DNA of 64,000 bases from Stieleria sp. JC731 (lineage in GTDB: Bacteria; Planctomycetota; Planctomycetia; Pirellulales; Pirellulaceae): the NCBI RefSeq assembly GCF_020966635.1, contig NZ_JAJKFQ010000002.1, positions 992,001 through 1,056,000 of the forward strand, given 5' to 3'. This document shows, piece by piece, positions 1 to 7,072 of this stretch (positions are counted from its first letter, which is position 1; every line of letters begins with the position of its first letter). A program made the translations under genes and the position numbers. Under the pieces are notes generated by a model. That model ran no database searches, was not told the origin of the DNA, and saw only the letters and a list, made by a program, of their open reading frames with translations.

Positions 1-23
1 CTGCCGGGGTGGTCACCATTGGG

Positions 24-105
24 AAACTAGAATTTTCTAGTTTGCGATTTAGCCTCATGCGTGCGTGCGAGATGCGACTGAGTTGAGGGGCGACGAAATT
101 CGTCG
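24..105. repeat. Two short palindromes downstream of the last visible prophage gene
   Basis: Positions 24-32 and 35-43 form a 9-bp inverted repeat with a 2-nt centre (arm AAACTAGAA). Positions 91-97 and 99-105 form a 7-bp inverted repeat with a 1-nt centre (arm CGACGAA). Neither has a T-run on the minus strand, so they are not clear intrinsic terminators. They could be protein-binding sites between prophage modules. Positions 1-154 hold no convincing gene. Confidence 0.4.
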
Positions 106-154
106 GCCTCGTCCCGATTGACTCCACGAAGCTGATTGCGAGTGGCACGCTAGG

Positions 155-310
155 TCACTGAGGTAAAGCCCTGACAATCCAAAGAGCGACAGAACCGACG
201 ATGAAACCAACCAGCAATCCGACAAAACCCATGACGACTAAAAGACCCGTTCGATTTGGCTTTTCGGGGACGTCATTGGTGCTCGGCTTGTACGGGTTCG
301 GATCGCTCAT
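155..310 (-). CDS. Small single-pass membrane protein of the prophage
   Basis: A 51-aa protein counted from the ATG at 310; an upstream in-frame start at 343 would add 11 residues. The N-terminal half is polar and proline-rich. The C-terminal half is one hydrophobic helix of about 23 residues, rich in Gly, Val and Leu, ending in a short ALPQ tail. It is the last visible gene in the late operon after the tape measure gene. Small membrane proteins at this place are sometimes holins or lysis accessories, but one helix is not diagnostic. No family was recognised and the function is unknown. Confidence 0.5.
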   Translation of the reverse strand: MSDPNPYKPSTNDVPEKPNRTGLLVVMGFVGLLVGFIVGSVALWIVRALPQ

Positions 311-407
311 AGCCACATTGTAGCCGTCAGTTAGGCACCACACTTAACCCATCATCGCATCACGCCTTACCGCAAAACACGTCCGAAAATCGGCCAGTTA
401 GGAGCCA

Positions 408-776
408 TCACCCGCGAAACCACTCAGGCATCGGGCAAGCATCCTCATCGATGTCACCAGCCAAGTCATACGGGTCGGCGTCTTCGTTCCACTCGCGGAA
501 CTCTCGGTCTGCTTGCCGTTGTCTTCGTAGGTTGCCCTTGGCGTTCACCTTGCCGCTTTGAATTTCAGCGATCGCATCGGCCACCATTGCTGGTGATGGT
601 GTGTAGGGCAGCTTGACCCCGCATGTGACATAGAACTCGGCAGGGCTGATCTCGATCAGCTTGCAAGCGTCATCGATTTCCCATCCCTCGCGCTGAACCA
701 GATAGTTCGCTTCGAGAATCCTGTCGTAGCTCGATGAGCAATACACCGGGGCGGGTGTCAGTCCGTGACGTTCCAT
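408..776 (-). CDS. Unknown prophage protein following the tape measure gene
   Basis: A 122-aa acidic protein from the ATG at 776. A TTG at 779 directly precedes it, lies immediately after the tape measure stop codon, and sits at better spacing from the GGAGG inside the tape measure gene, so translation may be coupled through that TTG. The middle (roughly residues 30-75) reads as helical, and the C-terminus is rich in Asp and Glu and ends in PEWFRG. It has no signal peptide or membrane segment. The position after the tape measure gene suggests a tail or baseplate role, but this is inference only; no family was recognised. Confidence 0.6.
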   Translation of the reverse strand: MERHGLTPAPVYCSSSYDRILEANYLVQREGWEIDDACKLIEISPAEFYVTCGVKLPYTPSPAMVADAIAEIQSGKVNAKGNLRRQRQADREFREWNEDADPYDLAGDIDEDACPMPEWFRG

Positions 777-779
777 CAA

Positions 780-3287
780 TTACACCGCACCTCCGCCGCG
801 TTTCTTCTTCAGATTCTTGTTCAGGTCAGCCAGCAACCGGTTACTTTCAGCAATCGCCCGTGATGCCTTCTCCGCCGCAATCTTCTGTGCCGTCGCGATA
901 GCCAACTGCTGCCGGAACTGGTTATCCTGCTTATTGGATGCTGCGTTCTGAGCCTCCGCGATCATGCGATACTCTTCGCGGCTTCCCTTCGTGATCGATG
1001 GCGGCAGTTCAACTTTGATTGCCGTTTGTTGCGGGTTGAACTCACCAGCTCGCTGACTGCGTGCGCGACTCAGGGTCCGCTGTGTAATCAGTCCACGCTG
1101 ATACATTTCCTCGAACCGCTGCAAATCGCTGACGAGCTTCTCGAACGGAGTCCGCATCGATTCGGTGACTTGCTCCGCCTCGCCTTTAATCTTGGCCTGT
1201 TGTTGAGCTAGAACGTCACGTTGCTGTTCCAGAAGTTCAAGGCGTTTTTTCTCGTACTCTTGCCGCTCCAACAGTGCGGCCCGTTCCTTCTGCATCGCCT
1301 TCAAGCGAAGCACCTGCGTTTTCTCGCTGCTTGCAGCCGCTAGTTGCTCCCGCTCGATTGCATCCTTGGTCATCCGTTGAAGCCGGTCTTGTTCCTTCAA
1401 GGCTTCGTTCTGGCTTTTGATCGTTGCCAAAATACGCTCACCAGCGTCGTATCGTTCCCAGCGTCGTTTCGTAGCTTCGTCACGCTCACGTTGGTGATTC
1501 TTTGTGAATCCGCCCGATCGTGACGTCGTGAATGCGTTGGCGGCGTTCTTTGCTGCGGTCGCTGCTGCTGCGGTGTTCTTGTAGGACGCCTCTAGCTTCG
1601 CGTTCTGCGACGCCGTTTTCTCGCTCTCCGCTCGGCCATGCTCTAGTGCTTGGTCCATCAAGTAGATGGCACCCGCCGCGATAGCCACACCAGCCGCTAG
1701 TTGTGCCCAGCCTTTCGGACCACTCAACGCCAGCAGCGACACTTGAATATTTCGCCAATTCTTCAACATCGCGATGACTCGCTGCCCCACTGCGATCAGC
1801 TTTCCAGCGATGAAGACAGACGGACCAAGGGCGGCAGTAAACGCGATGATGTTTCGCTCTGTCCGCGATAGTGATTCGGCCCAACTGCTCGTTCGCTCAA
1901 TCATTCGGGCAATTGCGTTTGCGGAGTCACGCACCGCTGGGAAGAACTTCCGCTGAATCCCGGCAGTTGTGATCTCGACCACATTCCCAAGTCGCGATAG
2001 TGCCCCACCTGTTGACGCTGCCAGCTTCTTATTGATGCCGTAGAACCGGCCGCCCGCTTCGGTTGCTCGGTCCATTGCGCGGCGAACCATCTCGACTGTG
2101 ATCTCGCCGTTAGCCATCTTCTCCGCAAGGCTTGCCATCGATTCGCCAGTGTCTTCGGCAATTTGTTGCAATGGGTTGAAACCAGCGTTCACAAACTGAC
2201 GAACTTCTTCGCCCATCAGCTTTCCCTTGGCTTCAACTTGGGCGTATGCCAGCGAAAGTCGCTGCATGGCATCAGTGTTGCCCGCTGAAATCGCAGTGAG
2301 TTGCTGAACCCGTCGGCTGACCTGATCGGCATCGACTCCGTAAGCCAGCATTGCGTTAGAAGCCTGCATCAGTTGCGGCAAACCGAACACCGGGCTATCC
2401 CTGTCGATCCGTTTCAGGTCCGTCATCAGCTCACGGGCACGCTCGGCTGACTTGGTGAAGACTTCGAACTGAATCTCGGCCTGTTCCGTTGCCAGTGCTG
2501 TCTGGCTTGCGTTCCTGAACTTGTTCGCCGCTGCTGTAAGGCCACGATAAGCCAATGCCACGGCACCAACCTTAACCGCCAACTGACGAAGACTCTCGGC
2601 CTGTCTGACGTTGGATTGGTTTGCCTGAGCGTTGGCCTGATTTGTTCGCCGGATTTCGTCGTTGAGCATCCTGCGAGCCCGTTGGTATTCCAGCGTTGAA
2701 ACCCGACCGGCTTGGTACTCCGATCGCAGTTCCCGGTGCTGCATTGCCAACCGTTTGGTTGCAGGAACGCTACGCTGCACAATGGCTGCAACTCGCTGCT
2801 GAAGTTCGGCCTGTCGTCTCGCTGCCTCAGCAACACCGGATTGTTCATCCTTCTGCTTTCGGGTTTCTTCCTTCACCTTGGCGAGTGCTCGGGCATATTC
2901 CTCCTGCGTGATCTTTCCGCCGCGTAGTGCTGTGAATAAATCCCGAAATTGCTCCTTCGATTTCTCGATCATGGGCGTCGTCGATGACACCAAAGACCGG
3001 ATGCGGCTATGTGCCTGGTCCGCATCACTGACAGCGTTCTTTTGCTGTTTGTACTTTGCGTTGATCGCCTCGATTGCTCGGCTGTACTCATTCGCGGAGA
3101 CAGCACCCGTCCGGTAAACGCGATTCAATGATTCCTGTGCGTCCGCCGCCTTCTCGGATTCGGTCGACGTCTCACGCATGATGCGATTGATCTTGTTCAC
3201 GTCACTGCGAACTGTCCGAACTGCCCGGCTAACGCCCTCGGTCGATGCGTTAATGCGAAGGGTCAGAGCGTTTAAGCTGGTCGACAT
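780..3287 (-). CDS. Phage tape measure protein
   Basis: This 835-aa protein sets tail length and is threaded through the tail tube. Residues about 265-445 match the tape-measure N-terminal domain, including the segment from EQAEIQFEVF to the GEEVRQFVNAGF and LSRLGNVVE motifs. Hydrophobic stretches lie at about 480-510 and 525-547, as is usual before the genome-ejection part of these proteins. The remainder is mainly charged coiled coil. In the N-terminal 220 residues a motif of the form G-x-[VI]-[ST]-x2-EY-x-RA recurs three times at 63-70-residue spacing, which looks like internal duplication, and a weaker copy lies near the C-terminus. It is followed directly by the next late gene. Confidence 0.93.
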   Translation of the reverse strand: MSTSLNALTLRINASTEGVSRAVRTVRSDVNKINRIMRETSTESEKAADAQESLNRVYRTGAVSANEYSRAIEAINAKYKQQKNAVSDADQAHSRIRSLVSSTTPMIEKSKEQFRDLFTALRGGKITQEEYARALAKVKEETRKQKDEQSGVAEAARRQAELQQRVAAIVQRSVPATKRLAMQHRELRSEYQAGRVSTLEYQRARRMLNDEIRRTNQANAQANQSNVRQAESLRQLAVKVGAVALAYRGLTAAANKFRNASQTALATEQAEIQFEVFTKSAERARELMTDLKRIDRDSPVFGLPQLMQASNAMLAYGVDADQVSRRVQQLTAISAGNTDAMQRLSLAYAQVEAKGKLMGEEVRQFVNAGFNPLQQIAEDTGESMASLAEKMANGEITVEMVRRAMDRATEAGGRFYGINKKLAASTGGALSRLGNVVEITTAGIQRKFFPAVRDSANAIARMIERTSSWAESLSRTERNIIAFTAALGPSVFIAGKLIAVGQRVIAMLKNWRNIQVSLLALSGPKGWAQLAAGVAIAAGAIYLMDQALEHGRAESEKTASQNAKLEASYKNTAAAATAAKNAANAFTTSRSGGFTKNHQRERDEATKRRWERYDAGERILATIKSQNEALKEQDRLQRMTKDAIEREQLAAASSEKTQVLRLKAMQKERAALLERQEYEKKRLELLEQQRDVLAQQQAKIKGEAEQVTESMRTPFEKLVSDLQRFEEMYQRGLITQRTLSRARSQRAGEFNPQQTAIKVELPPSITKGSREEYRMIAEAQNAASNKQDNQFRQQLAIATAQKIAAEKASRAIAESNRLLADLNKNLKKKRGGGAV

Positions 3288-3391
3288 TGGAAAGCCTGTT
3301 TGGTTGCGGTAGACTGCCGATTCTGCGGCGTTTCAGTGCGTTTTTGCCGGTTTTGGGTCGATTTCGCGGGGCTGATTTGGTGACTTTTTCG

Positions 3392-3730
3392 CTAGTGAAC
3401 AACTGTTCGAGAAAAAATCATTTTGCTGCACGCACGGACGAAAGCGGGCAACGGTAGGTCGCTGGACCCCTGGCCCCAGAAAAAACCGCCCCCCCCGGCC
3501 TGTGGTCGCCCCTGCCGTGCGTCGATGGCTCGGCTCGATGCTTCGGCCATGCCTTTGTGGTCGTTGCAGGGCGGTTGTCCTGGTGCGTTCTCGATGGTGT
3601 GCCAAACGCTCATCCGGCTGACGCTTTTGAATGAAAGGAGCAGTGCCGCCCACCTGCGTTGACGGCACCACCCCGATCTGGCCCAGCGACTACGAGTCGC
3701 CTTTCCGCGAAAGGTTGCCGGTGTGGCCAA
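3392..3730 (-). CDS. Doubtful ORF between protease and tape measure genes, with a possible -1 frameshift
   Basis: A TTG-started frame of 112 codons begins immediately after the protease stop codon (TAG then TTG). Its composition (Arg, Gly, Trp rich, no clear secondary-structure pattern) is not convincing as protein. The minus strand here contains a run of eight G and then T TTT TTC in the zero frame, which is a canonical slippery heptamer. A -1 shift would continue in a frame open to 3333. Tail-assembly chaperones encoded just before tape measure genes often use such shifts, so a G/GT-type pair is possible. A cos-like signal, a degraded tail gene or sequence error at the homopolymers are alternatives. 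Confidence 0.25.
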   Translation of the reverse strand: MATPATFRGKATRSRWARSGWCRQRRWAALLLSFKSVSRMSVWHTIENAPGQPPCNDHKGMAEASSRAIDARQGRPQAGGGGFFWGQGSSDLPLPAFVRACSKMIFSRTVVH

Positions 3731-4480
3731 CTACAGGCCAGCTACCTTGGATTTCAATTTCAGGATTCGCAATTTGGCTTGCGTGTCGCTACGGCGATTG
3801 GACGTCCGATCAGATGAGCGAGAAGCCGACGTTCCCGACCGACGATTCGAAGCCCCCTTTGGGTCAATGATCTCGTCGCAGAATCCAAGTCGTTTGGCCT
3901 CGGTCGCGCTAAACACAGTTCCGTCGCTCGTTCCTTCAAGCCACTTGGTAATCTGTGCCCGGCTCTTGCCGGTCTTGTCCTGATAGATGTCGATAATGTG
4001 TTCATCAATTGTGTCCAACCATTTCGTTGTGGATTCGTGATCGTGCCGATTGCCGATGGTGACAGTCGATGCACGGTGAATGCCGATGTCGCTGTTGCGA
4101 TACATGCGGACCTTGGTGCCAGACAGAGCGAGGTAACTGGCTGCTGAAAAGGCGATGCCCTCGATCGTGGTCGTCACTGGCTGGGGGTGGCTGGCCAGTG
4201 CGTTGAACATCACTAGACCTGCGTAGACGTCGCCACCGAAAGAGTTGATCCGGACGCTCACCGGCTTGTTGCGGTTGCGGTTCAGGATGTCGACGATCGT
4301 CTTTTCGGAAACGCCCCCGCCTGTCCACGGGTCGTCACCGATGACGTCGTAAATCTCGATCGATACTTCGTCCGCTTCGTTGCGGAACTTCATCTGCTGC
4401 CGGTTTTCGCTGGCCTGTTTCGCATTGAGGATCGACTGCGGAACAGAGCGAAGGTCAAAAGGGCGGTAATGACTTCCCAT
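3731..4480 (-). CDS. ClpP-like prohead maturation protease (S14 family)
   Basis: A 249-aa serine protease that would cleave scaffold or capsid protein during head maturation. Residues about 36-190 show the ClpP fold motifs: SVRINSFGGDVYAG in the strand that forms the oxyanion hole, the nucleophile in GIAFSAAS (Ser112 by alignment with ClpP) and the catalytic His in DIGIHRA (His135). The last 45 residues are Arg/Ser-rich and probably disordered. The gene starts 2 nt after the capsid stop codon and uses a GAGG inside the capsid gene end, so the two are translationally coupled. In most HK97-type phages the protease precedes the capsid gene; here it follows. Confidence 0.9.
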   Translation of the reverse strand: MGSHYRPFDLRSVPQSILNAKQASENRQQMKFRNEADEVSIEIYDVIGDDPWTGGGVSEKTIVDILNRNRNKPVSVRINSFGGDVYAGLVMFNALASHPQPVTTTIEGIAFSAASYLALSGTKVRMYRNSDIGIHRASTVTIGNRHDHESTTKWLDTIDEHIIDIYQDKTGKSRAQITKWLEGTSDGTVFSATEAKRLGFCDEIIDPKGASNRRSGTSASRSSDRTSNRRSDTQAKLRILKLKSKVAGL

Positions 4481-4482
4481 GA

Positions 4483-5529
4483 TTAAACCTCTGCTAGTTG
4501 CAAAGCCACCAGCGAACCAGCAGGATCAGACGGGTTGTTTGTTCCGTTGTCCCAGCAAACGAAGTCGTCGTAGGTAGAGAATCGCATCAGCCGCTGGTCG
4601 GTAACAAAGTCCCTGATCGAATCGAAGTGAAGCTTTTCCAAGACACCGTAGATCGTCCCAAGCCCCAGGTATCCAAACACGGCGACCTTGGCACCTGCTG
4701 CTGCGGTGCTTGCTGGCATCCCGCCAACGAAGTGAACTTTGTGCCCAAACAATAGCCCGTCTGCGTCGTCAGGCGGTACAGCCAACAACGCAGCTTCGCC
4801 CGCTAACCGAAGCACAGATTGCGTATAGAACGATCGCGACATAAACCACCGTGGCGGCTCTGGCGTCTCAAACTCTGGCAACAGTCCGATCGTGTTGGCA
4901 AAGTCTTGTGCGTCAAGTGTCGCAGCACTTGTGTTGCCGGTCGCAGCTACCTTAATGCTTGATGTTCGCAGCGACTCGAGGATGCCCAGCACGAATCCGT
5001 CTGCCTCGTTATTCAGCCCAGTAAACGCGATGCGATCGAGGTCTTTTGCCAAAGCATCGCCAGCCGCAATAGAACAAACACCGATGATGTCGAGGGCATC
5101 TTCGGCAAGCTCTCTTGATGCCTTGAAGTAAACATATCGCTGATTTGCGCCCATCATCGCAGAGCCTGCGTCCAGGTGGCTATCTGGGCCGCTGATTGTC
5201 GAGCTAGACACCCTTGCGTGGTGCAAGACTTGTGCGGTGCGGGCCTTGAGCGTGGGCACGAGGTTTTCGCCGCCCATGATTGGCCGCTGGTAAGAAAACC
5301 GCGAGACAACACTGGTTTGCATGAGCTGATGAACAACTCCATGCAGCACCGTTTCTTCGAAAATACCATCATCAATAGTGAAGGCATTTTTTGGAGGATT
5401 CTCGGGTGCTCTGTACGTTCCCTGGATTCTGCCGAAAGCCTGGTCCTTCGGCATCAACTTGATTTTGCCGGGAACTTTCGAGCCAAAGCTGTCTCGAAAC
5501 TTGTTTAATCGTTCTCGTGTGATCGTCAT
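4483..5529 (-). CDS. Major capsid protein, HK97-like
   Basis: A 348-aa protein with features of HK97-fold capsids: an early segment FTIDDGIFEETVLHG, an alanine-rich central helix region (SRELAEDALDIIG to GDALAKDLDRIAFTG) and a late segment WFMSRSFYTQSVLRL followed by a glycine-bearing VFGYLGLGTIYGV strand. The N-terminal arm of about 60 residues is too short for a full delta scaffold domain, so scaffolding may be separate or reduced. It is placed between small prophage genes and the maturation protease, which supports the call. A purine-rich GGACAGAAGA precedes the ATG. Confidence 0.85.
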   Translation of the reverse strand: MTITRERLNKFRDSFGSKVPGKIKLMPKDQAFGRIQGTYRAPENPPKNAFTIDDGIFEETVLHGVVHQLMQTSVVSRFSYQRPIMGGENLVPTLKARTAQVLHHARVSSSTISGPDSHLDAGSAMMGANQRYVYFKASRELAEDALDIIGVCSIAAGDALAKDLDRIAFTGLNNEADGFVLGILESLRTSSIKVAATGNTSAATLDAQDFANTIGLLPEFETPEPPRWFMSRSFYTQSVLRLAGEAALLAVPPDDADGLLFGHKVHFVGGMPASTAAAGAKVAVFGYLGLGTIYGVLEKLHFDSIRDFVTDQRLMRFSTYDDFVCWDNGTNNPSDPAGSLVALQLAEV

Positions 5530-5571
5530 TCTTCTGTCCGTGAAAGGTGTGCTGATTAGGTCCGGTGTCGC

Positions 5572-5820
5572 TTAGGCTTTCTTGCGGCCACGTCGCTTAG
5601 TGACTTTTGCCCTGGGCTTTTCTTCGTCGATGTACTCGGCATAGCGATTCCGCTCGACAAGCAGGTTTGCAAGACCTACCGCAACCGTCATTTCATGACC
5701 GCGATGAAACCCAACGCAGTCCGTCAACAATCGAATCCGTCTTTGTCCGTTCATGGTCCCGCTTGTCCGTTTTGAATCCTGTCCACTTGCTGTGATGTGG
5801 TCATTCTTGTCGATGTCCAC
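5572..5820 (-). CDS. Small basic prophage protein upstream of the capsid gene
   Basis: An 82-aa protein if the GTG at 5820 is used, or 60 aa from the ATG at 5754. The core runs from RIRLLTDCVGF through GHEMTVAVGLANLLVERNRYAEYIDEE and ends in a Lys/Arg tail (KRRGRKKA). The pattern of a short beta segment, then an alpha helix with an aromatic-acidic end and a basic tail resembles small head-associated phage proteins that bind DNA or capsid, but I cannot assign it. It lies 43 nt upstream of the capsid gene and 43 nt after the zinc-finger gene, in the same direction. Confidence 0.55.
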   Translation of the reverse strand: MDIDKNDHITASGQDSKRTSGTMNGQRRIRLLTDCVGFHRGHEMTVAVGLANLLVERNRYAEYIDEEKPRAKVTKRRGRKKA

Positions 5821-5862
5821 CGAAAAAAAGTCAGTGCGTTTAGCAGATGTGCTAAGGATCTG

Positions 5863-6153
5863 CTAAACCCGCTTCTGTATCGCCCTGACCACTTGACCCA
5901 ACAGCAACTCAGCACGTTCCAGCCGGTCAAAGAGAGCTTGGTTTTCGTTGTTCAGCCGTGTGACCGCCGCCGTTAGCGTGTCGATTTCCTCGATCCGGTT
6001 GCCGTGGGTGTCAACCAGAAACGAATCTTTCGCTGTGAAGCCACACGCAATCGCTTTGCATTTGAGGTAATGCGTTTTTCGGCTGCCGTTGGTGATCGTG
6101 TTATCCACCCGCATCACGTCGCCGCACTCCGGGCACTTATCCCCGCTTCGCAT
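5863..6153 (-). CDS. Ogr/Delta-like zinc-finger protein, candidate late-gene activator
   Basis: A 96-aa protein from the ATG at 6153, chosen because GGAG lies 9 nt upstream; an in-frame ATG at 6198 is less well placed. The N-terminus has CPEC, then 21 residues, then C-x4-C (KCKAIACGF), matching the CX2CX22CX4C layout of the P2 Ogr/phage Delta transcription activators. The C-terminal half is an acidic-to-basic helix with heptad character (from IDTLTAAVTRLNNEN to LLLGQVVRAIQ), probably a coiled coil. Ogr/Delta proteins turn on phage late operons, and this gene sits just before the capsid cluster. Simple zinc-ribbon structural proteins would give similar spacing, so the role is inferred. Confidence 0.6.
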   Translation of the reverse strand: MRSGDKCPECGDVMRVDNTITNGSRKTHYLKCKAIACGFTAKDSFLVDTHGNRIEEIDTLTAAVTRLNNENQALFDRLERAELLLGQVVRAIQKRV

Positions 6154-6451
6154 CGTTGTCATCTCCGTCGACTTGTTTTGCTGCTTCCCGTGCATCAATT
6201 GCCTGCTTGGCGTCGACGAGCCGATTGAGCATCGCCGTCGTTCTTGCGTGAATTCGGTTCATGCGGTTGCTGGCCAATTCCACGAACGGCGTGACGTGCT
6301 CTGTGAGGAACTCAGCACAACCAGCCAGGAACTCAACCGGTCTTTCGTCCAGGTCATCGCTGCCGATGATTGCACCGATACGATCAAGCTGGTTCTCGAT
6401 GAACTCAAAATCGGGCGACGATTCGTCGCTATGGTCGATCAGGTCTGTCAT
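6137..6451 (-). CDS. Unknown acidic helical prophage protein
   Basis: A 104-aa protein, strongly acidic at the N-terminus (SDESSPDFEFIENQLDRIG) and with a long amphipathic helix (HVTPFVELASNRMNRIHARTTA is the clearest part). The end is charged (DGDDNDAKRG). It overlaps the 59-aa gene upstream by 4 nt (ATGA) and its last codons overlap the start region of the zinc-finger gene, so it belongs to a tightly coupled operon. No family was recognised; no membrane segment or signal peptide is present. Confidence 0.6.
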   Translation of the reverse strand: MTDLIDHSDESSPDFEFIENQLDRIGAIIGSDDLDERPVEFLAGCAEFLTEHVTPFVELASNRMNRIHARTTAMLNRLVDAKQAIDAREAAKQVDGDDNDAKRG

Positions 6452-6627
6452 TTGGTTGTCTCCTTGCCGGTAGTCTCAGTGTCGATGGTGATCTCGTGAA
6501 CGTGAACGCACTTCAAACCGTGATTCCTGCCCAAGCGTTTAAGAATCTCACGCAGGCCACGAACGGCCATCTGGCAATCGTCGTGGTCGGCTTTCAGCTC
6601 GATATGAAAGGTGGGGCGGTTGGTCAT
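6448..6627 (-). CDS. Unknown 59-aa prophage protein
   Basis: A short frame that begins with ATG at 6627 inside the stop region of the upstream 81-aa gene (ATGA overlap) and ends with TGA inside the start of the 104-aa gene (again ATGA). The protein begins MTNRPTFHIELKADHDDC, then has a basic helix (VRGLREILKRLGR), then a beta-like HGLKCVHVHEITID and a Thr/Lys tail. The two 4-nt overlaps are the main evidence that it is translated. Function unknown. Confidence 0.6.
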   Translation of the reverse strand: MTNRPTFHIELKADHDDCQMAVRGLREILKRLGRNHGLKCVHVHEITIDTETTGKETTK

Positions 6628-6869
6628 CTGGTTTGCCTCTCACGTCGACAGCGAGCGTTCTGGTACTTCACGTCTGGCTGATGCGTGTTGCCTCGCACGT
6701 AGCACCGCCAGTCGCGGTTGGGCTTGCCCGTCGCGTTCCGCCAACCGTTCCGTTCTGCCCACTGCCAGAACCGAAGTGGATCCACCTGTCGCACTTCGGC
6801 AATCCGGTTGCAGTGAACGAACTCGGTCAGCTCTGCGATCGTTGGTTTGGATGGTTCGTTGCCGCTCAC
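6624..6869 (-). CDS. Unknown 81-aa prophage protein with a Trp-rich tail motif
   Basis: It starts at a GTG that overlaps the stop of the 68-aa frame upstream (GTGA) and ends in an ATGA overlap. The middle and end (LRFWQWAERNGWRNATGKP, then NRDWRCYVR) resemble the C-terminal motif of several phage replication-initiation and DnaT/DnaD-like proteins, where an F-x2-W-x6-W stretch is followed by a conserved W-x3-[VL]R. This suggests a replication accessory role, in keeping with the neighbouring ATPase and primase genes, but the match is short. It lacks the usual N-terminal winged helix and could be a separate small domain. Confidence 0.6.
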   Translation of the reverse strand: MSGNEPSKPTIAELTEFVHCNRIAEVRQVDPLRFWQWAERNGWRNATGKPNRDWRCYVRGNTHQPDVKYQNARCRRERQTR

Positions 6870-7072
6870 TGGATCCGACCTCCGACGTGCGACAGTTTTT
6901 TATTTATCGTTCGTTGCCAGACCGACCATCCTCCGACGTCCGACGTGCGACGTGCGACAACCCTTCTATAAGAAGGGGTTGTCGTCGCACGTTGACAGTC
7001 GTCGGTTGAACCTGCGACAGTTGCTGTTTGTCGCACGTTGTCGCATGTTGTCGCACGTTGGTTTTTACTCAT
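6866..7072 (-). CDS. 68-aa open frame spanning the iteron-like repeats
   Basis: This frame starts at an ATG within the last codons of the ATPase gene (8-nt overlap ATGAGTAA) and ends in a GTGA overlap with the next gene. Its sequence is dictated by the GTCGCAC/GTGCGAC repeats, so residues such as QRATT, CDN and RRT recur. It is Arg/Thr-rich with no evident fold. It may encode a real small basic protein, or the frame may have been kept open so that ribosomes can cross the repeat tract and keep the operon coupled. It overlaps the repeat feature listed separately. Confidence 0.4.
   Translation of the reverse strand: MSKNQRATTCDNVRQTATVAGSTDDCQRATTTPSYRRVVARRTSDVGGWSVWQRTINKKLSHVGGRIQ
6887..7059. 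repeat. Iteron-like repeat tract, candidate replication origin of the element
   Basis: GTGCGAC occurs at 6887-6893, 6945-6951 and 6952-6958. Its reverse complement GTCGCAC occurs at 6984-6990, 7030-7036 and 7050-7056, with one-mismatch copies at 7012-7018 (inverted form) and 7040-7046. Positions 7030-7059 are three 10-bp direct repeats (GTCGCACGTT, GTCGCATGTT, GTCGCACGTT), one per helical turn. The two orientations flank a long imperfect hairpin (about 6952-6990) whose centre is CTATAAG. Helically phased repeats with an AT-rich hairpin, directly downstream of a RepA-like ATPase, suggest a replication origin. An operator for a prophage regulator is the alternative. Confidence 0.55.

Noticed and set aside
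3423-3662. Plus-strand frame opposite the region between protease and tape measure
   Set aside because: Against the direction of the whole operon, no ribosome site, and proline-rich because of the C8 tract.
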